A model generated the notes under the pieces. It was not told the origin of the DNA. It did not search any database and saw only the letters and a program-made list of their open reading frames with translations. Shown here piece after piece: positions 13,056 through 18,143 of a stretch of 18,143 nucleotides of DNA (within the stretch, counting starts at the first letter, position 1; every line of letters starts with the position of its first letter). The DNA is taken from the NCBI GenBank assembly GCA_964448465.1, contig CAYUVY010000017.1, forward strand, positions 1-18,143, given 5' to 3'. The position numbers and the translations under genes were made by a program. The DNA is from CAYTYZ01 sp964448465. Lineage in GTDB: Bacteria; Patescibacteriota; Microgenomatia; UBA12405.

Positions 13056-13074
13056 TTTGGGTTAAAATAGAGCA
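13056..13074 (+). promoter_or_regulatory. 19-bp promoter-like repeat, copy 1
   Basis: TTTGGGTTAAAATAGAGCA, containing -10 TAAAAT (13063-13068), is repeated exactly at 14149-14167. Here the ATG (13093) is 24 nt after the box, so the leader is about 18 nt and has no clear ribosome binding site. Confidence 0.5.
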
Positions 13075-13092
13075 GTGTGTTTTATGTAAATT

Positions 13093-14121
13093 ATGACTGA
13101 CCCCAATTTGGAGAAATACAAAGTTCCGGATAAGCCAGGAAAAACCCAATTTTTTACCCCAGATTATTTTGGGAATAAAGTATTGGTTGGGGATAGGTAC
13201 TATGAACGTTACGAAATTCTTATGGAGAACCTTCCGGCATGGGGAGCCATTCCTGCTTCGGTAAAAAAAGAGATAGATATGCCTGCAAACATTTTTTCAC
13301 CATGGCAAAGAGAGTTAGTACAAAGGTTGATAAGTGTAAGGGTCGGACAAGTAACTGAACAGGCAGAGTTTGGTACACAACCCCAGTTGATTAGACAAAA
13401 AGAAGGAGATCAAAATGTTGACTTGGTATTGGGAATGATTAATAGGGGTCTGGATCCAACCTCGAGACTGAATATTGCAAGATCGATTGAGTGGAATGCA
13501 CAAGAGGAAGAGTTGGGGATAAATATTGCCCAAGATGAAAACGGGAAGCGTAGTATTGAACTAAAGGCGTTGGATCTGAAAAGACTAAGGTGGCTCAGAT
13601 ACAAGAGAGATGGAAATGGGGACAGAGACTGGGCGGTGGGATGGAACTCAAGGGGGAAACTCTGGCCAAATGATTTTTTAAAGCATGTTGCCTATTTAGA
13701 CGCAGCAGGTATAGACAGAGCGTTTGAACAATTGGCAAGTCAAGGAGTATTGGGTAACACTGATTCGGAGGGATTGACCTATCTTCAATGGGGGGATAAA
13801 AATGTAACCACTTTTGGAGGCTTGGCAAATAAAGGAGCAATAGATGCCAGGTGTGTGGTTATGCTAATTGATCCTGTTGTCTTGAATAAAAAAAGAAGTG
13901 TGTTTCTTGATCCCGAATCTTTAATTCCGGAATTTAGCTCAATGGGCCAAGATGGCCGAATATTGGAAAGACCCGGGGATTCAGTTATGGTATTTGGGGG
14001 TATACCTTTGGAATCAATCATTGGTTTTTCGTTTCAACAGGAAGACCGGCGAGATCGAGTTGAAAGAGATGTGTTTATTGTAGATAAAAAACCTCTGCTT
14101 TTTGAATTGTGGAAGACTTAA
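13093..14121 (+). CDS. hypothetical soluble protein, 342 aa
   Basis: A soluble protein with no signal or membrane segment. Residues 1-100 are Pro/Lys/Gln-rich and mixed. About 100-190 are helical and basic (LDLKRLRWLRYKR). The last third is a beta-rich domain: FGGLANKGAIDARCVVMLID, then VFLDPESLIPEF, then a GDSVMVFGGIPLESIIGF strand-turn-strand and a final VFIVDKKPLLFELW. Patterns of the GGIP-(L/P)-E-(S/A)-IIG type recur in uncharacterised CPR proteins from memory, and an R/V-rich late sheet can recall toxin-like transferase folds, but no catalytic triad can be pointed out. Not related by eye to its neighbours. Function unknown. Confidence 0.75.
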   Translation: MTDPNLEKYKVPDKPGKTQFFTPDYFGNKVLVGDRYYERYEILMENLPAWGAIPASVKKEIDMPANIFSPWQRELVQRLISVRVGQVTEQAEFGTQPQLIRQKEGDQNVDLVLGMINRGLDPTSRLNIARSIEWNAQEEELGINIAQDENGKRSIELKALDLKRLRWLRYKRDGNGDRDWAVGWNSRGKLWPNDFLKHVAYLDAAGIDRAFEQLASQGVLGNTDSEGLTYLQWGDKNVTTFGGLANKGAIDARCVVMLIDPVVLNKKRSVFLDPESLIPEFSSMGQDGRILERPGDSVMVFGGIPLESIIGFSFQQEDRRDRVERDVFIVDKKPLLFELWKT

Positions 14122-14148
14122 AAACATTTTTGGGAGTAATTTGATAAA

Positions 14149-14167
14149 TTTGGGTTAAAATAGAGCA
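14149..14167 (+). promoter_or_regulatory. 19-bp promoter-like repeat, copy 2 (promoter of tagA)
   Basis: An identical copy of 13056-13074. Its last base is the A of the tagA ATG at 14167, and TAAAAT (14156-14161) lies 5 nt before it, giving a leaderless start. Confidence 0.6.
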
Positions 14168-14965
14168 TGCAATTGTTTGGAATTGAGCTGTGGGAGAAAT
14201 CTAAAAAAGATTTTTTGGAGAAGATCCTGAAACAAGTTCAGGATGACGTAACTAGTAAGAAGCCTATTTGGATTGCCACGGTGAACCCGGAGTTTATGGT
14301 AGAGAGTTGGAGGGATAAGAGATTTTTGAATATTTTGCAAAATAAGACTAGTTATAACGTAATAGATGGGCATGGAATAATTTGGGCAAGCCAAATTAGT
14401 AAACAAGTTGACAAGTTGACAAGTAGATCAGGGGGGGTTATATTTAAGCTCAAGTTGTTTGTTGAGGTGTTTTTTGGTGGTAAATATCGGGAGAAATTGA
14501 TTACCGGTGTGGATTTGATGCAGGAGTTGTGTGCGATGGCAGAGATTGAAAAGATTCCGGTTTATTTTTTGGGCGGATGGGAACCAGAAAAAGTGGCGGA
14601 GTATTTTCAGAAAAAATATAAAAAACTGGAAGTGGCAGGGTATAGCAAGGAAGCTACTGGTAAACTAGTTGACNNNNNNNNNNNNNNNNNNNNNNNNNNN
14701 NNNNNNNNNNNNNNNNNNNNNNNNNNNNNNNNNNNNNNNNNNNNNNNNNNNNNNNNNNNNNNNNNNNNNNNNNGGGGTGGTGATGGGGGTGGGTAGAAGT
14801 TTTGATTATTATGCGGGGAGTATAAAGAGGGCACCAGTTTGGATGAGGAAAATGGGATTGGAATGGTTGTTTTCCTTGGTAATGGATCCAAGGCACAGAT
14901 TGGCAAGACAACTGAAAAATCTGCCGGTGTTTGTATGGAAAGTACTGAAAAATAATAATCTTTAA
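14167..14965 (+). CDS. tagA: WecG/TagA/CpsF family glycosyltransferase, interrupted by an assembly gap
   Basis: About 265 residues in two visible parts. Before the gap: WIATVNPEFMVESWRD, the acceptor loop VIDGHGIIWAS, KLITGVDLMQEL and PVYFLGGWEPEKVAEYF with VAGYS. After it: GVVMGVGRSFDYYAG, KRAPVWMRKMGLEWLF and the closing basic helix. This is the TagA order. Such enzymes move ManNAc or a similar N-acetylhexosamine onto a lipid-linked sugar at the inner membrane face for teichoic acid or envelope polysaccharide; the exact sugar is unknown. The PxQE motif should lie in the 100 N at 14674-14773. The frames on each side disagree at N=100, so the true gap length differs. Two repeat families are inserted in frame: LKQVQDD at 14224-14244 and the 8-mer array at 14399-14431. 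Confidence 0.9.
14224..14244. repeat. palindromic element inside tagA encoding LKQVQDD
   Basis: Perfect 8-bp inverted repeat ATCCTGAA-ACAAG-TTCAGGAT, read in frame near the N-terminus as ILKQVQDD. On the other strand it would read LNLFQDL. Both peptides are familiar, from memory, as translated bacterial intergenic repeats. Confidence 0.8.
14399..14431 (+). repeat. 8-bp-periodic repeat array in tagA, copy 1
   Basis: Units GTAAACAA, GTTGACAA, GTTGACAA, GTAGATCA, then G. It encodes KQVDKLTSRSG between the DGHG and KLITGVDL motifs. Same family as the arrays in leuS. Confidence 0.8.
14660..14673 (+). repeat. start of another 8-bp-periodic array, cut by the gap
   Basis: GTAAACTA followed by GTTGAC, then N. 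The contig ends inside a copy of the repeat, which would explain why the assembly broke here. Confidence 0.6.
14674..14773. other. scaffold gap of exactly 100 N inside tagA
   Basis: A placeholder-length gap. Compared with TagA relatives about 33-40 residues are missing, so the estimate is roughly right, but reading frame requires a length not equal to 100. Confidence 0.95.
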
Positions 14966-15040
14966 ACTTGTAGTAAAAGATATTTTAAGAATATGTGGGA
15001 AAGTGGAAATATTTTTGGATATCCTATAGAATGAATATGG

Positions 15041-15709
15041 ATGAACAGGAGTTACGAAATAAAACAATTGCAGACTTTGGTGATGAAGGGAGAAAGGATT
15101 AGAGAAGAAGATTGGTGTTTATATAACTCTAGCTTATCGTTGGTGGATGGGGAGTTTGAACCATTGCCAGATGTTGCTAATTTGTGCGGCCCCAGAGATC
15201 TACAAATTGCTTTTTCAATTGAGAGTGTAGAGAGGGACTTGGAGAAAGAAATTATGCCCATGTTGAAAGAAAGAAAGTGGTACGACGACGGAATGATTAT
15301 GGGGGATATCATGCACGGAGGGACTGTCTTAGATGTTCATAATAGATTTAGATTTAACTATCCAATTCCAGAGCGCAGAACCTTAGGAGAGTTGAAGCGA
15401 GTGATAAGTTTAGGGGGGATTAATTTTTTGGGCACTTGGGACGATATAGAGGACCCTTCGGAGCATTTTGTTTTGGCAGGTGGCTTTTATCCAAAAAGAA
15501 ATAGGTTTGCTATATTTGATACTAGTTATCGAAGGGTAGATTTTAAGAGATTTGGTCTACTTAGCGTAGCAGCGGAAGATCTGGAACAGGCTTGGGTTTG
15601 GACTTATGGCTCTAGGGGGTTTAAAAGAATAGGTAAATATGGCATATATCCCAAAGGTGGTTGGGATGTTCATCCCATGGTAAGTATGTTGCCAAGAAAT
15701 ATCAGATGA
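15041..15709 (+). CDS. predicted papain/C39-like cysteine peptidase-fold protein, paralogue 1
   Basis: A 222-residue protein. Cys49 stands in NLCGPRDLQIAFSI, like the CG-x-x-(A/S)-L helix of C39 and related papain-fold proteins. His142 is in EHFVLAGGFYP, and Asp160 in FAIFDTSYRR follows as the third triad member. A late pattern LEQAWVWTYG matches the C39-type segment before the last strands. The downstream gene has the same plan. No signal peptide or membrane helix, so probably cytoplasmic. Substrate is unknown; proteolysis, amide transfer or a non-catalytic role are all possible. The start is uncertain: a leaderless-type ATG at 15031 (TATCCT 5 nt before) opens a different frame, MNMDEQELRNKTIADF, that stops at 15102. 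A frameshift near 15090 would join the two. Confidence 0.75.
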   Translation: MNRSYEIKQLQTLVMKGERIREEDWCLYNSSLSLVDGEFEPLPDVANLCGPRDLQIAFSIESVERDLEKEIMPMLKERKWYDDGMIMGDIMHGGTVLDVHNRFRFNYPIPERRTLGELKRVISLGGINFLGTWDDIEDPSEHFVLAGGFYPKRNRFAIFDTSYRRVDFKRFGLLSVAAEDLEQAWVWTYGSRGFKRIGKYGIYPKGGWDVHPMVSMLPRNIR

Positions 15710-15729
15710 TTTGATCTAATTTTAACTGG

Positions 15730-15735
15730 TATAAT
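15730..15735 (+). promoter_or_regulatory. -10 box of paralogue 2
   Basis: Consensus TATAAT ends 9 nt before the ATG at 15745, giving a leader of about 3 nt. It shows the second gene can be transcribed separately from the first. Confidence 0.5.
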
Positions 15736-15744
15736 AGGCACATT

Positions 15745-16431
15745 ATGAGGACTGTAGCTTTGGCGGATTTGGAGACTAGGTCCAGGGTGTCTTTTTGGGG
15801 TATACCCAATGGGGCCAAGTTGAGCGTAAGCTTGAATTTTACTCAAAAGATAAGGGTGGAGCCGGAATTGGCGGTGAAAGAGACTTTGTGTGGCTCTAAG
15901 CAGGCTAATATCTTGGCTAGTGTGTTGTTTGGACGAAGTGAGGTGAGCTTGAAAAAAGTAATAGAGCTAGGTAAAGAATTGGGGGAAACTGGAATTGAAG
16001 AAGGTCTTTTGATGCCTGGGATGATGAAAATATTGCAAGCCCTGGATACAGAGAACAAATTTGAGTATGAATTGACCACGGGTCAAGAGTGGAGTATGGA
16101 GAGAATAAGGGGAATCATCGAGCTAGGTGGGGTGATAGTGGTGGGGGTCTGGGAAATGGGCGACGAAACAGATTTATATTCTGATGCAGAGGAGCATATT
16201 GTTAGTATAGTTGGATATAGTGGAGAGAAGGTGGTGGTAATGGACTCGAGTCTGGCTAAGGGCGAGGCCATGGGTTTTTACAGTATTAAGTTTGAGGATT
16301 TTCAGAGAAACTGGAGGTGGACGATTGGGGAAGATGGAGATAAAAAGATAGTAGACGGAATGGTGATAGATAAAAATGGTTGGGAAGACTGTCCTTCGGT
16401 GGTAGTGAAGCCCATGAAGCAATTGGTGTAA
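15745..16431 (+). CDS. predicted papain/C39-like cysteine peptidase-fold protein, paralogue 2
   Basis: A 228-residue protein. Cys49 sits in TLCGSKQANILASV, His151 in EEHIVSIVGYSGEKVVVMD and Asp167 at the end of that strand. This is the C-x-x-x...H-x-V-x-x-x-GY...D pattern of peptidase C39-like proteins. It aligns with the upstream gene from the Cys to the end: (I/V)-I-x-LGG, EH-(F/I)-V, D-(T/S)-S, ED-(L/F)-x-x-x-W-x-WT-x-G and GGW/NGW. No signal peptide, ABC-transporter domain or bacteriocin leader is nearby, so this is not a classical C39 exporter. An intracellular hydrolase or inhibitor-like role is possible. It ends 8 bp before ruvC, whose -10-like TAAACT overlaps this gene's stop codon. 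Confidence 0.78.
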   Translation: MRTVALADLETRSRVSFWGIPNGAKLSVSLNFTQKIRVEPELAVKETLCGSKQANILASVLFGRSEVSLKKVIELGKELGETGIEEGLLMPGMMKILQALDTENKFEYELTTGQEWSMERIRGIIELGGVIVVGVWEMGDETDLYSDAEEHIVSIVGYSGEKVVVMDSSLAKGEAMGFYSIKFEDFQRNWRWTIGEDGDKKIVDGMVIDKNGWEDCPSVVVKPMKQLV

Positions 16432-16434
16432 ACT
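16429..16434 (+). promoter_or_regulatory. -10-like box of ruvC overlapping the preceding stop codon
   Basis: TAAACT contains the TAA stop of the upstream gene and is followed by 5 nt and ATG at 16440. This fits a leaderless start, but cotranscription is equally possible at this distance. Confidence 0.35.
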
Positions 16435-16439
16435 CGGAT

Positions 16440-16907
16440 ATGATATTGGGAATTGATCCAGGGTTGGCAAACTGTGGCTGGGCGGTGCTAGAAAAAAGCC
16501 TACGGGGCAATAAGCTACTAGAATGTGGCTGTATTACCAACAAGTCTGGCGGGAAAGAGGAGAGAATTAAGTTAATTTACGAAGAGCTAGTGAAATTAAT
16601 TGAAAAGTATCAAATTAAGACCATGGCGGTAGAAAAATTGTTCTTTTTTAAGAACGCCAAGTCGGTAATGGAAGTGGCCCAGGTGATTGGAGCCTTGAAA
16701 TTACTAGCAGCCGAGCGGGGATTGGAGTTTTTTGAATATACCCCTCTGCAGGTGAAGATGTCTTTGGTGGGCTATGGGCGAGCGGAGAAGATGCAGGTAG
16801 AAAAGATGGTGCGCAATATGCTAGGCTTAAAGGAGAACATAACTCCAAGTCACGCCAGTGATGCGGTGGCCATAGGACTAACGCATATTTATACGAAAAG
16901 GTGGTAA
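16440..16907 (+). CDS. ruvC: crossover junction endodeoxyribonuclease RuvC
   Basis: A 155-residue protein of normal family length. RuvC cuts Holliday junctions during recombination repair, working with RuvAB in the cytoplasm. The RNase H-like acidic centre is visible: Asp6 in MILGIDPG, Glu65 in AVEKLFFFKNAKS, and His138 plus Asp141 in SHASDAVAIGLTH, the His form of the third site being common in RuvC. The core motif AERGLEFFEYTPLQVK is also typical. ruvA and ruvB are not in the window. The start at 16440 is chosen over the upstream frame extension because it begins at the first RuvC residue and fits the spacing to TAAACT. Partnership with the DNA-uptake genes in the window is only inferred. 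Confidence 0.96.
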   Translation: MILGIDPGLANCGWAVLEKSLRGNKLLECGCITNKSGGKEERIKLIYEELVKLIEKYQIKTMAVEKLFFFKNAKSVMEVAQVIGALKLLAAERGLEFFEYTPLQVKMSLVGYGRAEKMQVEKMVRNMLGLKENITPSHASDAVAIGLTHIYTKRW

Positions 16908-16928
16908 GTTAGAGAGATAGTGGTTGAA

Positions 16929-16955
16929 TTAGCAGACGAGTGGTGAGACTGCTAA
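16929..16955. repeat. inverted repeat downstream of ruvC
   Basis: Arms TTAGCAG and CTGCTAA (7 bp, perfect) with a 13-nt loop. No T-run follows on either strand, so it is only a weak terminator candidate for ruvC or for the opposing tRNA-Pro. Confidence 0.4.
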
Positions 16956-17019
16956 ATATAGGTATAGTTTAGATTGTAGCGGAAAGATAGGGTAAATATA
17001 GGTGATTAGTTTGATATAG

Positions 17020-17093
17020 TCGGAGATACAGGATTCGAACCTGCAACCTCGGCGTCCCGAACGCCGCGCGCTAGCCAATTGCGCCAATCCCCG
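17020..17093 (-). tRNA. tRNA-Pro (anticodon CGG)
   Basis: A 74-nt cloverleaf on the minus strand. Acceptor stem CGGGGAT/ATCTCCG (one G-T pair), with C1 typical of bacterial tRNA-Pro. D arm GCGC/GCGC, anticodon stem CGGCG/CGCCG with loop TTCGGGA and anticodon CGG, decoding CCG. Variable loop AGGTT, T arm GCAGG-TTCGAAT-CCTGT, then discriminator A. CCA is not encoded. It lies between ruvC and the next gene in the opposite direction. Confidence 0.95.
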
Positions 17094-17100
17094 TTTTCGC

Positions 17101-17126
17101 TAAGCCCTTGCGGGCAAACCCGCTTA
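17101..17126. repeat. hairpin element upstream of tRNA-Pro
   Basis: GCGGG-CAAA-CCCGC with outer TAAGC and GCTTA that could pair as an alternative outer stem. It lies in the region that should hold the tRNA-Pro promoter or 5' leader, and resembles other dispersed palindromes of the window. Confidence 0.5.
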
Positions 17127-17177
17127 ACTTAAGGACAATGTAGGATAACACTTAGTAGCTTTATAGGCCATATATTG

Positions 17178-17183
17178 TAGAAT
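17178..17183 (+). promoter_or_regulatory. -10 box of the 3'-terminal gene
   Basis: TAGAAT lies 5 nt before ATG at 17189. It supports that start over an out-of-frame ATG at 17182, whose frame closes after 12 codons. Confidence 0.45.
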
Positions 17184-17188
17184 GTTTT

Positions 17189-18143
17189 ATGGATCGGTAT
17201 GGAGAGAAACCCAAGTTTGAAGTAAAAGATGCTATTGGGCAAACGCCGTTTGAAAGGAAGGCAGCAGGAGCCTTTTTTGCCAAGTGGTGTGAGGTTAACG
17301 ACTCGATTGTGCCGATAGTGGTGGATAGGAAAGAGTGGGAAGAGAAAACCAAAGATGGTATTTTACAGAAAAACGAAGATAAGAAACATACACTATATTT
17401 GCCTAGGGATTTGCGGCTGTGGGAGATGGTGGGAATAATGGAGGCAGTAGATACCAATACTTTTGCGACCACCCCAGAAAGACAAAAAGAAGTTAAGGAA
17501 AAGATACTGGATCTAGGTAAAACCTTTCAAAATGTAGGGATTTATATTGCCAAAAGAAAAGATGGTATTGGGGAAGGCAAAGAGATTGCCGAGGCTTTGG
17601 CAGTGGAGCTCTGTGATTATGGGCAATCACTGGTTAGTGGCAAGAAAGCTGCTGAGGGGACGACCATCGAGGCTTTAGCCAAGAGAGATTTATCAGAAGA
17701 GGAAACAGTAGCGGTGGATCACTTTTTGGCGGGAGATAGTTTAGTTGAAGCCAGAGAGAAGAAAGCGATAAAGAGGGGAATGGGGGTGGAAGTCATGCGC
17801 CAAAAAACCCTGAATCAATTTTTTGGAGTGGCCCAAAAGGCCTTTGAACTAAGTGATAAAAGTGCACTGGGGGAACTAAAAGAAAATCCAATTAAATTAG
17901 AACCATGGCTAAATGATGCGCCAATTCATGAAACATTTTTGGCAAAGATTTATAGAGCCTTGGAAAGAAACATTGAGATGCCAAAAACCGAACTTCATGC
18001 TTCGATTTTTAGGCGGGGAATGGAGTTATTGCGCTCTAGTATGCCGTTTGATTCTCTGCCGGCAAATATAAAAGAAAGTATATTACATTGGGAAAATGGG
18101 GAGAAGACCTTAAGAGAGGCGCTGGGAGTGGAACAAATGAAGG
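17189..18143 (+). CDS. hypothetical soluble protein, 3' end beyond the window
   Basis: An open frame of 318 codons without a stop, starting MDRYGEKPKFEVKDAIGQTP. The visible part is charged, mostly helical and has no signal peptide or membrane segment. Noticeable pieces are FFAKWCEVNDSIVPIVVDRKEW (about 29-50), LYLPRDLRLWEMVGIMEAVD (68-87), KKAIKRGMGVEVMRQKTLNQFF (about 190-211) and a second helical block with EPWLNDAPIHETFLAKIYRALE. A gene of this form recalls large scaffold-like CPR proteins, but no domain or catalytic motif is recognised. The leaderless start (TAGAAT 5 nt before the ATG) is in keeping with the rest of the window. Function unknown. Confidence 0.8.
   Translation, partial: MDRYGEKPKFEVKDAIGQTPFERKAAGAFFAKWCEVNDSIVPIVVDRKEWEEKTKDGILQKNEDKKHTLYLPRDLRLWEMVGIMEAVDTNTFATTPERQKEVKEKILDLGKTFQNVGIYIAKRKDGIGEGKEIAEALAVELCDYGQSLVSGKKAAEGTTIEALAKRDLSEEETVAVDHFLAGDSLVEAREKKAIKRGMGVEVMRQKTLNQFFGVAQKAFELSDKSALGELKENPIKLEPWLNDAPIHETFLAKIYRALERNIEMPKTELHASIFRRGMELLRSSMPFDSLPANIKESILHWENGEKTLREALGVEQMK

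Noticed and set aside
1..18143. UGA-recoding (Gracilibacteria/SR1 code)
   Set aside because: TGA ends genes at natural positions (for example 6890 and 15709) and does not occur inside conserved genes such as leuS or ruvC.

Overview
The window looks like a piece of a streamlined Candidate Phyla Radiation (Patescibacteria) genome, probably of the Microgenomates type. This placement is an inference. It rests on short, tightly packed and mostly uncharacterised genes, almost no Shine-Dalgarno sequences, sigma70-like -10 boxes only 5-9 nt before most start codons (leaderless or nearly so), tRNA genes without a correctly placed CCA tail, and several families of short repeats, some lying in frame inside genes. 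TGA is used as an ordinary stop, so the UGA=Gly code of Gracilibacteria/SR1 is excluded. The sequence is a scaffold with two runs of exactly 100 N.

Layout. 63-1567 (minus): a secreted protein and a multi-TM protein resembling the sensor half of a histidine kinase. 1588-3202 (plus): ComEA (SLBB + helix-hairpin-helix) and a ComEC channel domain, a DNA-uptake pair. 3176-3963: two divergent unknown genes. 4018-6645: leucyl-tRNA synthetase carrying at least five repeat-derived stretches. About 6648-6890: a small reading frame with no conventional start. 6908-8152: an M16 zinc peptidase. 8153-9199: over 1 kb with only tRNA-Arg(CCU), split and duplicated by a scaffold gap, plus AT-rich sequence. 9215-9888: two small membrane proteins. 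9894-12129: a PEGA/beta-propeller membrane protein divergent from an MreB-like actin homologue with altered ATPase residues. 12160-12959 (minus): two paralogous ~100-aa proteins, each with its own good promoter, separated by GC-rich hairpin repeats. 13093-14965 (plus): a 342-aa unknown protein and a WecG/TagA glycosyltransferase interrupted by the second gap. 15041-16431: two tandem paralogous proteins with a papain/C39-like Cys-His-Asp pattern. 16440-16907: RuvC. 17020-17093 (minus): tRNA-Pro(CGG). 17189-end: an unknown soluble protein that runs off the window.

The least described parts are the tandem C39-like pair (C49 at the same position in both, no signal peptide), the MreB homologue with a degraded phosphate-2 loop, the 8-bp-periodic repeat arrays inside leuS and tagA, and the near-universal leaderless promoter layout with divergent promoters sharing one short palindrome. 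I see no CRISPR array, transposase, phage or conventional defence genes.
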